In this document: in pieces, positions 8,761 to 17,403 of the stretch | Position numbering within the stretch: position 1 is the first letter of the stretch | Layout: every line of letters starts with the position of its first letter | Source: an uncultured Collinsella sp. | GTDB lineage: Bacteria > Actinomycetota > Coriobacteriia > Coriobacteriales > Coriobacteriaceae | Assembly: GCA_958452935.1 (NCBI GenBank) | Contig: CAUDVX010000004.1 | Span: 19,721-83,720, forward strand | Reading direction: 5' to 3' | Length of the DNA stretch: 64,000 nt | Made by a program: the position numbers and the translations under genes | Notes under the pieces: generated by a model | Database searches by the model: none | Told to the model about the DNA's origin: nothing | Seen by the model: the letters and a program-made list of their open reading frames with translations, nothing else

Positions 8761-9480
8761 ATGAAGAGTTTCGTTGCCGAGGATTCGTTTTGGGAGTTGT
8801 TTCCGCAGGCAGCGGTCGGCGTCGTGGTCGTAAAGGGCATGAAGCCCGCGGCGCAGATTCCCCAGGAGGACGTGGATGCGATTGCCGCGCTGCTCGACCG
8901 CGCCAATATCGATGCGGAGCGTCACCTGACGAGCGATACCATCAGCGAGAATGCGCCGGTTAAGGCTTGGCGCGAGGCGTATCGCCTGTTCAAGACCAAG
9001 AAGGGCGCGCGTTGCTCAGTTGAGAACCTGCTCAAGCGCGTGCTCAAAGGCAAGCCGGTCGGCCACATTACGCCGGCGGTGGATATCTACAACACGATTT
9101 CGTTGACTTACGCGTTGCCCGTTGGCGGTGAGGATTTGCATGCTATTGAGGGCAATCTGCGCCTGGCGGTGACCGACGGCGGCGACGCGTTCTTGCCACT
9201 CGGCGAGGAGGCAGATGATCCGACGCTGCCTGGTGAGCTTGCCTATATCGATGATGCGGGCGCCGTGTGCCGTTGCTGGAACTGGCGCGATGGCGTTCGC
9301 ACGGCGCTGTCCGATGATTCGGCGGACGCATTTCTGGCGATTGAGTGCGTGGAGCCCGAGCGGATGGGGGATTGCCAGGCCGCGATCGATCGCTTGGCCG
9401 AGCTGCTTGAGCGCTATCTGGGAGCGACGGTCGTCGTTAAGACCCTAGTGACCCACGACAATCCCTGCGTGGAGCTATAG
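8761..9480 (+). CDS. B3/4 (tRNA-editing-like) domain protein
   Basis: A 239-residue soluble protein resembling the B3/B4 domain of phenylalanyl-tRNA synthetase beta chain, present here as a free-standing protein. The conserved centre runs from PVGHITPAVDIYN (about residue 100) through GEDLHAIEGNLRLAV. In synthetases this fold hydrolyses mischarged tyrosyl-tRNA; stand-alone versions are poorly characterised. ATG 8761 follows GGGAGAG at 5 bp, and an in-frame ATG at 8746 is less well placed. The gene sits behind an attenuator-like leader and ends before a hairpin repeat. Confidence 0.75.
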   Translation: MKSFVAEDSFWELFPQAAVGVVVVKGMKPAAQIPQEDVDAIAALLDRANIDAERHLTSDTISENAPVKAWREAYRLFKTKKGARCSVENLLKRVLKGKPVGHITPAVDIYNTISLTYALPVGGEDLHAIEGNLRLAVTDGGDAFLPLGEEADDPTLPGELAYIDDAGAVCRCWNWRDGVRTALSDDSADAFLAIECVEPERMGDCQAAIDRLAELLERYLGATVVVKTLVTHDNPCVEL

Positions 9481-9505
9481 GAACTTTTGCGACCCGTATT
9501 CGTCG

Positions 9506-9546
9506 AAAACCACCACAAAGGTGCCTGTCCCCTTTGTGGTGGTTTT
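9506..9546. repeat. AAACCACCACAAAG hairpin repeat, copy 2
   Basis: A 16-bp perfect stem (9506-9521 with 9531-9546) with loop TGCCTGTCC, the complement-orientation form of copy 1. It lies 26 bp past the B3/4 gene and ends in TTTTT, so it can terminate it. Confidence 0.85.
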
Positions 9547-9650
9547 TATGTTGATGGGTTAACAAATGGGATATTTGGGTATGGGGGTCCGGACATGCGG
9601 CTAAGATGTTTACCCGTTAGCATCATGCAAGCGAAAGGCGGTCGTCTCCC

Positions 9651-10100
9651 ATGCAGCAGAACGACGAGACACGTTTTGAGGATTTTGTCGGACTGATCAG
9701 CGGGCTCTACAAGGAGATTCAGCGTATCAAGACGTCCGAAGGTGCAAGGCTCGGCCTTAAGGGCTCCGACGTCATGTGTCTGTACTATCTTGAGCGCAGC
9801 AAGGACGGCCTGACTGGCGCCGACCTCGCCCGTATGGCCGGCGTTACCCGTGCCGCCGTTTCGCGCACACTGGCACATCTGGAGGAGGGCGGCTACGTCG
9901 AGGTCGACGACTCGGGCGATGCTGCCGTCAAGTACCGCGCTCCGGTTCGCCTGACTGCCCTGGGCGGCGAGAGCATGAGCGAGGCCGACCGCATCATTCG
10001 CGAAGTGCTCGACACCACCGGTAAGGCCATGGGCGTGGAGCAGCGCGAGCAGATGTACGCGTCGCTGCGTACGATTCTCAACACCCTGCGCGAGATCTAA
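9651..10100 (+). CDS. MarR-family transcriptional regulator
   Basis: A 149-residue winged helix-turn-helix protein. The centre LTGADLARMAGVTRAAVSRTLAHLEEGGYVEV (residues about 54-85) is the recognition helix and wing, followed by the linker and C-terminal dimerisation helix (ADRIIREVLDTT). Such proteins bind palindromic operators as dimers and often respond to small ligands. The DegV gene 120 bp downstream on the same strand is a possible target. The ribosome site before ATG 9651 is weak. Confidence 0.85.
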   Translation: MQQNDETRFEDFVGLISGLYKEIQRIKTSEGARLGLKGSDVMCLYYLERSKDGLTGADLARMAGVTRAAVSRTLAHLEEGGYVEVDDSGDAAVKYRAPVRLTALGGESMSEADRIIREVLDTTGKAMGVEQREQMYASLRTILNTLREI

Positions 10101-10219
10101 GGCCGCCAAGGCATTTGCTTCCCATTAACAACTGCATAGTCCCGTTTGAGCGCGTATACCGTGCCGGGGCATTGCTGTCAAAATTCCCCGCGCGAGGTCC
10201 GCGCAAGAAAGGATTCGCT

Positions 10220-11074
10220 ATGTCCATTCGTATCATTACCGATTCCGCGAGCGATATGACGCCGGCTGAGCACCCCGCGCTGCGTGTTCTGCCGCTGTCC
10301 GTCACCTTTGGCACCGACGTGTACATGGATGGTGTCGACATCGATCACCAGCGCTTTTACGAGATGCTCGTGGAGCGCGACGAGTTGCCCAAGACCGGCC
10401 AGGTCAACCCGTACGCGTTTTCGCAGGCGATTGCCGAGGCACGTGAGGCCGGCGACGAGGCGGTGATTATTACCGTGGGTGCTAAGCTTTCGGGCACCAA
10501 TCAGAGTGCCCGTACCGCACTTGCCGAGGCACCGGGCGGCGATGTGTTCGTCGTGGACAGCAATAACGTTACCCTGGGCGAGCGCGTGCTGGTCGAGTAT
10601 GCGCTGCGCCTGGTGGACGAGGGCCGTAGTGCGGCCCAGATCGCGGCGGCGGTCGAGGCCGTTCGCGACCGTGTGGTGGTTATCGGCCTGCTCGAGACGC
10701 TGGAGTACCTGGTGCGCGGAGGCCGTCTGTCTGCCGCGGCCGGCGCCGTGGGTACGCTACTCAACGTGAAGCCGGTCGTGGCCGCCGAGGACGGTCTCAT
10801 CGTGCAGCTGGGCAAGGCGCGCGGTTCCAAGAACGGTCGAAACCTGTTGAACCAGAAGGTTGAGCAGGCGGGCGGCGTCGACTTCTCCATGCCGCTGGCG
10901 CTCGGCTATACGGGCCTTTCGGATGCCGTGCTCAAGAAGTACATCGAGGACAGCGCCGCTCTGTGGGCCGGCCATGCCGAAAGCGAGCTTCCCATCCACA
11001 CCATTGGCGCCACTATCGGCACCCATGTGGGTCCCGGCGCCGTAGCCGTAGCCTTCTTCCGCCCCGCCAACTAG
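10220..11074 (+). CDS. DegV-family fatty-acid-binding protein
   Basis: A 284-residue protein that opens with the family signature IITDSASDM and continues with TSQVNPY-like (KTGQVNPYAF) and LSGTNQSA motifs of the lipid-headgroup pocket. DegV/FakB proteins bind a fatty acid and present it to the kinase FakA, which is not in this window. ATG 10220 was chosen for its AAAGGA site; the frame is open back to 10115. It is probably cytosolic. The gene is followed at once by a hairpin repeat. Confidence 0.9.
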   Translation: MSIRIITDSASDMTPAEHPALRVLPLSVTFGTDVYMDGVDIDHQRFYEMLVERDELPKTGQVNPYAFSQAIAEAREAGDEAVIITVGAKLSGTNQSARTALAEAPGGDVFVVDSNNVTLGERVLVEYALRLVDEGRSAAQIAAAVEAVRDRVVVIGLLETLEYLVRGGRLSAAAGAVGTLLNVKPVVAAEDGLIVQLGKARGSKNGRNLLNQKVEQAGGVDFSMPLALGYTGLSDAVLKKYIEDSAALWAGHAESELPIHTIGATIGTHVGPGAVAVAFFRPAN

Positions 11075-11085
11075 CTATCCGGTCA

Positions 11086-11124
11086 AAACCACCACAAAGG
11101 GGACAGGCACCTTTGTGGTGGTTT
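11086..11124. repeat. AAACCACCACAAAG hairpin repeat, copy 3
   Basis: A 15-bp stem (11086-11100 with 11110-11124) and the GGACAGGCA loop in the same orientation as copy 1. It lies between the DegV and alkyltransferase genes. Confidence 0.85.
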
Positions 11125-11150
11125 ATGCTGGTTTCGGTTGAAAGGAGCGC

Positions 11151-11474
11151 ATGTTGGCGTCTGAGGGCTTTTTTGAGCGGGTGTACGAGGTAGTCGAGCA
11201 GATCCCTGAGGGGATGGTCGCCACGTATGGTCAGGTGGCGCTGCTTGCCGGTCGTCCACGAAGTGCGCGGTACGTGGGGTATGCCCTGCATAGCAATCCG
11301 CGCCCTGGTCAGATTCCCTGTCACCGCGTGGTGTTTGCCGACGGCCGTATCTGTGAGGGTTTTGCTTTTGGCGGCCCCGATGCTCAGCGTGAGCTTTTGC
11401 TAGGGGAGGGTGTGGCGTTTAAGGACGACATGCACGTCGACTTGGCCGCCTGTCGCTGGCCAGTAGGGCTCTAG
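11151..11474 (+). CDS. Ogt/MGMT C-terminal-type alkyltransferase
   Basis: A 107-residue protein corresponding only to the DNA-binding catalytic domain of O6-alkylguanine-DNA alkyltransferases. The helix-turn-helix (ATYGQVALLAGRPRSARYVGYAL) is followed by IPCHRV. The cysteine acceptor is present, which argues for a transferase and against an alkyltransferase-like protein, where tryptophan replaces it. The length is typical of the short stand-alone form lacking the N-terminal domain. AAAGGAG precedes ATG 11151. The role is direct repair of alkylated guanine, or sensing it. Confidence 0.85.
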   Translation: MLASEGFFERVYEVVEQIPEGMVATYGQVALLAGRPRSARYVGYALHSNPRPGQIPCHRVVFADGRICEGFAFGGPDAQRELLLGEGVAFKDDMHVDLAACRWPVGL

Positions 11475-11490
11475 CGGCTCTACCGTGGCC

Positions 11491-11531
11491 AAAACCACCA
11501 CAAAGGTGCCTGTCCCCTTTGTGGTGGTTTT
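11491..11531. repeat. AAACCACCACAAAG hairpin repeat, copy 4
   Basis: A 16-bp stem (11491-11506 with 11516-11531) with loop TGCCTGTCC, oriented like copy 2. It lies just after the alkyltransferase gene and ends in TTTT. Confidence 0.85.
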
Positions 11532-11539
11532 CCGTTGCA

Positions 11540-11765
11540 GGTTTACCGGGGTTAACTTATGGAGACGATGTGTTGGCGTATATTCTTGTCAGAAAGTAAA
11601 CCAAGGTGAACTATATTGGTTTCAGCAACGGAGCAGGCAATAGGCGATGAAAAAGCCTGCCCTGTTGAGTTTGATTCGCATTCCTCCCCTCTGTGCGATT
11701 CAACGGTGTACTTCGGGAACAGGCCCGCTGGCAACTTACTGCCAGCGGGCCTGTTCCTGTTTTGG
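11540..11765 (+). other. Gene-free stretch with candidate structured transcript
   Basis: No coding frame is convincing here. The stretch holds GCAGGC...GCCTGC pairing (about 11631-11665), a TTGA...ATCGCA/TGCGATTCAA hairpin, and a strong terminator at its end. A short plus-strand RNA or a 3' UTR are both possible. No Rfam-type family was recognised. Confidence 0.3.
11716..11763 (+). terminator. Strong intrinsic terminator
   Basis: A perfect 18-bp GC-rich stem (11716-11733 with 11740-11757), hexaloop ACTTAC, then TGTTTT on the plus strand. It lies between the alkyltransferase and trpS, which converge on it. Confidence 0.8.
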
Positions 11766-11810
11766 GGAGAAATCTAATCTCACCGTCTATGTTGTGCGAA
11801 AGCGCTTTGC

Positions 11811-12860
11811 CTAGTACACCATGCCCATGGCGTCCTGAACCTCGGCCAGGGTCTGCTCGGCGATCTCGTTGGCGCGACGATTGCCCTCGTGCAGCACGTC
11901 CTTGACGTAATCCAGGTCGTTCTCGTAGCGCTGACGACGCTCACGGATCGGGGCGAAGTACTCGTTGACGGCCTGGGTCACGTACTTCTTGAGCTGGCCG
12001 GAGCCGCCCATGCCGATCTCCTCGGCAATCTCGACCTCGGAGCGGCCGGTGCAGATGGCGGCCGTCGAAAGCAGGCCGGACACGCCGGGGCGGTTCTCGG
12101 GGTCGAACGTAATCATGCGCTCGGAGTCGGTCTGGCTCTTTTTGATGCGCTTGGCCGTCTCCTCTGCGGTCATCGAAATATTGATGGCGTTGCCGTAGCT
12201 CTTGCTCATCTTGCGACCGTCAAGGCCGGGCAGCAGCGGGGTCTCGGACAGCAGCGCTTCGACCTCGGGAAATACCTTGCCGTAGCGGTTGTTAAAGCGG
12301 CGAGCGATGGTGCGGGTGAGCTCGATGTGCGGCAGCTGGTCGCGACCGACGGGCACGACGTTGCCCTTGCAGAACAGAATGTCGCAGGCCTGGTGCACCG
12401 GGTAGGTGAGCAGAAGGCCGGTGAGCTCGTGGCCCGAGGCCTCCATCTCGGCCTTGACCGTGGGGTTACGCGCCAGCTCGGCCTCGGACACCAGCGACAG
12501 GAACGGCAGCATGAGCTGGTTTGCGGCGGGCACGGCGGAGTGCGCATAGATCATGGTCTTGTCGGGGTCGATGCCACAGGCAAGGTAGTCCATGACCATG
12601 TTGTACACGTTGTCCTGGATATGCTCGGTGGTGTCGCGGTCGGTGATGACCTGGTAGTCGGCGATGAGCACGTTGGTCTTGGCGCCCATGTTCTGCAGTT
12701 CAACACGGCCCTTGAGGGTGCCGAAGTAGTGACCCAGGTGCAAGCGTCCGGTCGGGCGGTCGCCGGTGAGCATAGTGAACTTCTCGGGCGTCTTTGCCAA
12801 GCCCTCGCGAATGGCGTTGCTCTTTTGCAGCGCGACTTCGTAGCTGTTCTCGTTTGGCAT
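11811..12860 (-). CDS. trpS: Tryptophanyl-tRNA synthetase
   Basis: A 349-residue class I synthetase charging tRNA-Trp. The HIGH-like signature appears as TGRLHLGHYFG (about residues 31-41) and KMSKS as GRKMSKSYGN (about 215-224). The tryptophan-pocket region with DYLACGIDP is also present. ATG 12860 follows AGGAG at a good distance; the open frame upstream to 13004 is low in conserved sequence and was left out. No T-box leader was recognised upstream. The gene is monocistronic and converges on the terminator at 11716-11763. Confidence 0.95.
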   Translation of the reverse strand: MPNENSYEVALQKSNAIREGLAKTPEKFTMLTGDRPTGRLHLGHYFGTLKGRVELQNMGAKTNVLIADYQVITDRDTTEHIQDNVYNMVMDYLACGIDPDKTMIYAHSAVPAANQLMLPFLSLVSEAELARNPTVKAEMEASGHELTGLLLTYPVHQACDILFCKGNVVPVGRDQLPHIELTRTIARRFNNRYGKVFPEVEALLSETPLLPGLDGRKMSKSYGNAINISMTAEETAKRIKKSQTDSERMITFDPENRPGVSGLLSTAAICTGRSEVEIAEEIGMGGSGQLKKYVTQAVNEYFAPIRERRQRYENDLDYVKDVLHEGNRRANEIAEQTLAEVQDAMGMVY

Positions 12861-13021
12861 GATTGCTCCTAACGTATGCGTATTGGTCAAGATGATAACG
12901 CGTTTATTGAAAGGGGTGGGGCGTAAGGTAGGTGAGGTGCCGGTAGGGCGAGGGCTATGCGGCGGTCGCGATGCGGTCGCGAGCGGCCAGCAGCAAAGAG
13001 TCACTTCCTCGGCAATAAAAC

Positions 13022-14221
13022 CTAGCGCCTGTGGTGGCGCTCCTCCTTGCGCTCCTCGGCTGCCTGCTCCTCCTGTTTAAAGGCGGGGTCGTCGGGGGTT
13101 ACCAGCTCGTCCTCGTGTGTGCGCTTGTTGTAATGGTGGCGCAAGACGGGCTCAAACAGGTGCAGGTGCTTGGCGAAGGCCGCCGAGCCAATGGCGAGCA
13201 CGACAAAGATGAGCACGCGCGTGGGCACCTCGACCTGATTGATCGCGGCGGCGCCGGCCGAAAGCATGATGCACCAGGCGTAGATGAGCAGCACAGCCTG
13301 CTTTTGGTTGTAGCCCTCTTGGATCAGGCGGTGGTGAATGTGGCCCTTGTCGGCCTGTCCGATGCTAATGTGGGCGCGCTTGCGACGCACGATGGCACTG
13401 AACGTGTCGATGATGGGCACGCCTGCCACGATGAGCGGGATGATGAGCGAGGTGAGCGCAGCGGTGCGGCTCACGTTGAGCAGCGAGATGGAGCCCAAAG
13501 CGAAGCCCAACAGCAGCGACCCCGAGTCGCCCAAGAAGATGTTCGCGGGGTTGAAGTTGTAATGCAGAAAAGCCACGCACGAGCCAAAGAGCGCGATGGA
13601 GAGCGCGGCGGCGTCGATGCGGCCCGAAAGCATGGCCATCGTGAACATGGTGAACGATGCGATGCCGCAAATGCCCGTGGCCAGGCCGTCGAGGCCGTCG
13701 ATGAGGTTGATGATGTTGGTGAACGCCACCAGGTAGATCACGGTGATGGGGTAGGCGAGCCAGCCAAGCATGATATCGCCAGGGGCAAACGGGTTGACGA
13801 TGACGCCGATGCGCAGGCCGCCCACGCAGGCGATGAGCGCGGCGAGGACCTGACCGGTCAGCTTTTGCTTGGGCTTGAGCTGGTAGACGTCGTCGATTGC
13901 GCCGGTCGCAAAGATGACGGTAAAAGAAAGCGCCAGTATGGGGTAGCTGATGTGCAAGAGGGGATGAGGCACCAGAACGGGCGGCCAGCCCAGGTACCAG
14001 GTGCCTAGGATCTGCACAATGCAGGCGACGACGAGGCCCAAAAAGACCGCCGTGCCGCCCATGCGCGGGATGGGTTTAGTGTTGATGCGGCGCTTTGAGG
14101 GATAGTCGACGGCGTCGAGCTTGATTGCCAGGCGCTTGACCAGGGGCACCGCAAGGAAGGTCGTGATAAAAGCCGCGACCGCCACGCAAAGGTACGGTAT
14201 GAAGCTCGTGGAGGAAGCCAT
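13022..14221 (-). CDS. WecA/TagO-like undecaprenyl-phosphate sugar-1-phosphate transferase
   Basis: A 399-residue polytopic membrane enzyme of the MraY/WecA family, joining a UDP-sugar 1-phosphate (usually GlcNAc) to undecaprenyl phosphate. Visible motifs are DYPSKRRINTKPIPRMGG near residue 40, GAIDDVYQLKPKQKL (the DD motif) near 105, NIINLIDGLDGLATG near 155 and the cytosolic HIHHRLIQEG loop near 275. The HIHHRL loop favours WecA/TagO over MraY. The C-terminal 45 residues are charged. ATG 14221 begins the conserved part, without a clear ribosome site; the frame is open to 14341. It starts cell-wall glycopolymer synthesis. Confidence 0.85.
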   Translation of the reverse strand: MASSTSFIPYLCVAVAAFITTFLAVPLVKRLAIKLDAVDYPSKRRINTKPIPRMGGTAVFLGLVVACIVQILGTWYLGWPPVLVPHPLLHISYPILALSFTVIFATGAIDDVYQLKPKQKLTGQVLAALIACVGGLRIGVIVNPFAPGDIMLGWLAYPITVIYLVAFTNIINLIDGLDGLATGICGIASFTMFTMAMLSGRIDAAALSIALFGSCVAFLHYNFNPANIFLGDSGSLLLGFALGSISLLNVSRTAALTSLIIPLIVAGVPIIDTFSAIVRRKRAHISIGQADKGHIHHRLIQEGYNQKQAVLLIYAWCIMLSAGAAAINQVEVPTRVLIFVVLAIGSAAFAKHLHLFEPVLRHHYNKRTHEDELVTPDDPAFKQEEQAAEERKEERHHRR

Positions 14222-14462
14222 GAATCGATAAACCGCCAAGCGTCGAAGGAAAAGGTCAAAGGACGCTACGCGCAAAAGGGCATAGCTGACCCATGATACT
14301 CGACCGAGGGGGTACGGGGGTTTGCGCCGTGCGATTATCACGCGCTTACCAGATATTGGGATGTTGGCGGGGGTTCTGCCGAGTGCCGTTGGGTGTCATA
14401 CGGGATCTGCGATGGCAATTTTTGGCAAAATCGGCAAAAGAAAACCACCCCCCACGTTACGA

Positions 14463-14645
14463 AAATGAACCCACCTAAAACAGGTGGGTGCCCTCATCGA
14501 CTGTTCCAGCGTCCTTAACAACGAAGGATACCTGTACTAAGTACGACTGTGTGGGCTCCCTAAATAAACGCGACGGTTCACCCAGTTGCTCCGCGGGGGG
14601 CGGAATACCTACATCATAAAGCGGCACTTTGTTGATTCCAGTCTT
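14463..14645 (-). ncRNA. Candidate structured RNA, possibly 6S-like
   Basis: This 420-bp gap between divergent genes has no coding frame. On the minus strand it reads as a compact structured transcript ending in a terminator-like hairpin (CCCACCTGTTTTAGGTGGG, then TTCATTTT). Internal pairings include GTAC/GTAC, TCCTT/AAGGA, and a long-range TGGGTG/CACCCA near the ends. The CACCCACCT ending recalls 6S RNAs of Gram-positives, but I could not fold it into the 6S shape with confidence. Location and strand are inferred. Confidence 0.35.
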
Positions 14646-14756
14646 GACATTACAAAAATCGTGTCGGACGATTACGGCGCCTTGGGCTTGGAACCGTCTG
14701 TGCGGTCCGGGCCTTTACGTTTGAGCTGCTGAATCGTTGTTTTGGAGCATGTTTTT

Positions 14757-15695
14757 ATGCCGACGTCGTTGACCGAACTTTTTTCGCCCGCCTGCCATTT
14801 GTGTCCACGCCGTTGCGGCGCGGCACGCGACGAGGGCGCGCGCGGCGTATGCGGTGCCGACGGCACGCTTAAGGTCGCCCGCGCGGCGCTCCATATGTGG
14901 GAGGAGCCGCCCATTTCGGGCGAGGCCGGCTCGGGCACGATTTTCTTTAGCGGCTGTTCGCTCAAATGCGTCTACTGCCAAAACCACGAGATCTCGACGG
15001 GCAATTTCGGTCTTGAGATTACGCCCCAGCGTTTGGTCGAGATTATGCTGGAGCTTCAAGACCAGGGCGCCAACAACATCAACTTGGTGACGGCGACGCA
15101 TTATGCTCACCTGCTGCCGGCCGCGATTGCCGCAGCGCGGGAGCGTGGGCTGGACATCCCGATCGTCTACAACACGAGCGGCTATGAGCGGGCGAGTGCT
15201 GTGGCTGCGCTCGGCGATCTGGTCGATGTGTGGCTTACCGACTTTAAATATGCCGATGCCGAGCTTGCGCAGTCGCTCTCTCATATTCAGGACTACCCGC
15301 GTGTGGCCGTGTCGGGCCTGGCTCAGATGGCGCGCGAGATTAAGCGCCGCGGGGGAGAGCTGGAGGACGAGGACGGGCTCATGAAGCGCGGTATGATCGT
15401 GCGTCACCTGGTGTTGCCGGGTCATGCAGACGATTCATGTCGCGTGCTGGACTTGGTGTGGCAGACGGTGGGCGACGTGCCGATCTCGGTCATGAACCAG
15501 TACACGCCCAATGCGCTCATGCGCGAGCAGGGCGGCGAGTTGGCACGCGCCGTGACGCGCGAGGAGTACGAGCAGGTGCTCGACCATGCCGACGACCTGG
15601 GCTTTACGACGATGTTCTGGCAAGAAGGCGGAGCGGTAGACGAGAGCTTTACCCCGGCGTTCGACACCACCGGCGTTCTTACTAGTGCAAAATAG
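14757..15695 (+). CDS. PflX-like radical SAM protein
   Basis: A 312-residue cytosolic protein. The cluster-binding FSGCSLKCVYCQNHEIS gives the CxxxCxxC triad near residues 65-75. An N-terminal cysteine-rich head (CHLCPRRCG, GVCGADG) marks the PflX family, annotated as pyruvate formate-lyase activating enzyme-like. The true substrate is not established for this family, and no pyruvate formate-lyase gene is adjacent. ATG 14757 has GGAG 9 bp upstream, preferred over TTG 14742. A TTGACA box at 14644-14649 may serve as its -35. Confidence 0.85.
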   Translation: MPTSLTELFSPACHLCPRRCGAARDEGARGVCGADGTLKVARAALHMWEEPPISGEAGSGTIFFSGCSLKCVYCQNHEISTGNFGLEITPQRLVEIMLELQDQGANNINLVTATHYAHLLPAAIAAARERGLDIPIVYNTSGYERASAVAALGDLVDVWLTDFKYADAELAQSLSHIQDYPRVAVSGLAQMAREIKRRGGELEDEDGLMKRGMIVRHLVLPGHADDSCRVLDLVWQTVGDVPISVMNQYTPNALMREQGGELARAVTREEYEQVLDHADDLGFTTMFWQEGGAVDESFTPAFDTTGVLTSAK

Positions 15696-15819
15696 TGCGT
15701 TCGCCGATGATTTTTCTGGGACGGGCGTTCGAAAAGCAGTCAAAAAAGCCCCGTCCCAAAAAGACTGGGTATTGGGCGTTGACAGTTGGCGAGCCGTAGG
15801 TAAAATATCAACTTGTCCT

Positions 15820-15895
15820 GGGGACGTAGCTCAGTTGGGAGAGCGCTGCCGTCGCATGGCAGAGGCCGAGGGTTCGACTCCCTTCGTCTCCACCA
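15820..15895 (+). tRNA. tRNA-Ala (CGC)
   Basis: A full 76-nt cloverleaf with encoded CCA. The acceptor stem GGGGACG/CGTCTCC carries the G3:U70 pair that identifies alanine tRNA. Anticodon loop GTCGCAT gives CGC, reading GCG. The TΨC arm is GGTTCGACTCC. Its 3' end is the prophage attachment site and the prophage recombinase runs antisense into it, yet the tRNA stays intact. Confidence 0.97.
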
Positions 15896-17333
15896 TTGGA
15901 TTATTAGGCGAACCCTTTTCGGGGTTCGCCTTTTTTTGTTTGGGTTGGAAGTCATCGCCCCAGTAGTCGAACGCGAAATAAAGCTTGAGTTCATCCCCGT
16001 CTACCTCAATGAGTCGCACGAACGTCTCGATGATTTCTGCTGCATCTGGTTCCTGCGCAATGCTATCGAGCCAAGCGGCTATGGCTTCGCCAGACAGATT
16101 CGCCCCTTCGCTAGCTTGAGCCTGCCGCAGATCGGCTTCTAAGGCCGCTTTCTGCTCACGGAGCATAGCAACGCGCTCTTTACCGCCGGGCGGCGCAATA
16201 CCGTCCTCGATAGCCTGCCAGATACGCTCAAACGCCGTGTCGATGCGCTTTATCTCGCGCTCAATGCGCTTGCTATCCGGTTCTTCCTTCTCTTCATTCA
16301 TTTCGTTGTAAAGAGCCATTACATCAACGATACGTTGACGTATATCCGGCTTTTTAATCGTTTCGAGGATGGTATCAAGCACGGCTTCTTCAACGGCATC
16401 GCGCCTAAAGGTGCGCTTGCATTTCTTGCACTTGTAGTAGTGGTACACGCGGCCTGTTTTAGATGTTCCGCAGGTGCCAACGTAGTATTGGCCGCACTCT
16501 GGGCACCACATCTTGCCAGACAGCGGGTAATCGTTGGTGTCACGTGTCTTGTTGTGTTTGCGCCCGTTTGAGCCCAAGATGCTATTGATCATGTCCTGGT
16601 CTTCGCGCGACCACAACGCAGGCATGCCATCTTCGATTCGCACGCCCGCGTAATCATAAACGCCGCAGTTCTGCTCACGCCTAAGCAGCTTTGTTATCAC
16701 ACCGTGCGTTAGCGGCTTGCCGCGCTTGCCGCGTTCGCCTGCGACAGCACGCTTGATTTCGGCTACAGTCGAGCCAGCAAAGAGCATGTTTTTCATACGG
16801 TGCATCACGGCGGCTTCGCGCTCGTTGACCTCGTAATACCCGTTAACAATGTCCCAGCCGTAGTGCGTGCGACCGTTTGCCATCCCGCGCTGGGCGTTCT
16901 TGTTGATACCGTCTCGGATACGCTCGCTGTCTATCGCGCTTTCCCATTCAGCAAGCACCTCGAGCATTCCGAGATTCAAGACGCGCGTTGAGCCTTCGCC
17001 AAGACTTTCGCCGGCGTAAAGGATTTCAACGCCTGCCTTGCGCAGCCTGATTCGCGCGAGCGCCATCTCGTCACGGTTGCGCATGATGCGCGTCACCTTA
17101 TAGATCACTACATAATCGAATAACCCTAGTTTTGCGTCTGCCATCATGCGTTGAAACTCTACGCGCTGCACGTCACGGCCTGTTTGCGCGTAATCGCTAT
17201 ATACGCGCACGACGTCAAGGCCATTTTGTGCGCAGTATTCACGTGACTTTTCTACCTGAATATCGATTGATTCGCTTCGCTGGTTATGCGAGCTGAAACG
17301 TGCATAGATGGCGGCACGTGTGCCCTTTGGCAT
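15831..17333 (-). CDS. Large serine recombinase (prophage integrase)
   Basis: A 500-residue recombinase. The resolvase domain (about residues 1-150) has the catalytic serine in YARFSSHNQ and arginines in MRNRDEM and DSERIRDG. A recombinase domain follows, then a zinc ribbon (CPECGQYY ... CKKCKRTF, about 285-320) and a coiled coil near 400. It probably integrates and excises the prophage at tRNA-Ala. The last residues (ETKGVEPSASAMRRQRSPN) are encoded by the host tRNA read antisense, so integration supplied this tail and stop. The gene starts 70 bp from the repressor and is read in the same direction. Confidence 0.95.
   Translation of the reverse strand: MPKGTRAAIYARFSSHNQRSESIDIQVEKSREYCAQNGLDVVRVYSDYAQTGRDVQRVEFQRMMADAKLGLFDYVVIYKVTRIMRNRDEMALARIRLRKAGVEILYAGESLGEGSTRVLNLGMLEVLAEWESAIDSERIRDGINKNAQRGMANGRTHYGWDIVNGYYEVNEREAAVMHRMKNMLFAGSTVAEIKRAVAGERGKRGKPLTHGVITKLLRREQNCGVYDYAGVRIEDGMPALWSREDQDMINSILGSNGRKHNKTRDTNDYPLSGKMWCPECGQYYVGTCGTSKTGRVYHYYKCKKCKRTFRRDAVEEAVLDTILETIKKPDIRQRIVDVMALYNEMNEEKEEPDSKRIEREIKRIDTAFERIWQAIEDGIAPPGGKERVAMLREQKAALEADLRQAQASEGANLSGEAIAAWLDSIAQEPDAAEIIETFVRLIEVDGDELKLYFAFDYWGDDFQPKQKKANPEKGSPNNPMVETKGVEPSASAMRRQRSPN
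15888..15902. other. attL candidate
   Basis: CTCCACCATTGGATT overlaps the last 8 bases of tRNA-Ala. The match at 47877-47891 differs only at the eighth base. The exact crossover dinucleotide cannot be fixed from one junction pair. Confidence 0.7.
15906..15937 (+). terminator. Phage-supplied terminator after tRNA-Ala
   Basis: AGGCGAACCC (15906-15915) pairs with GGGTTCGCCT (15922-15931), followed by a T run. It lies on the phage side of attL and inside the recombinase frame on the other strand. It replaces the host terminator displaced to 47896. Confidence 0.85.
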
Positions 17334-17403
17334 GATAAAATCACCTTGCCTTTTCTAGGTATGCCCCTGCGAGACTTTGGACGGTAGCGCTGGGGCTTTT
17401 TTA

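Noticed and set aside
8548..11531. The four close hairpin repeats as a CRISPR array
   Set aside because: They are perfect palindromes separated by genes, with no regular spacers and no cas genes.
12861..13004. N-terminal extension of trpS
   Set aside because: The added codons are Pro/Thr-rich without family similarity, and AGGAG lies exactly before ATG 12860.
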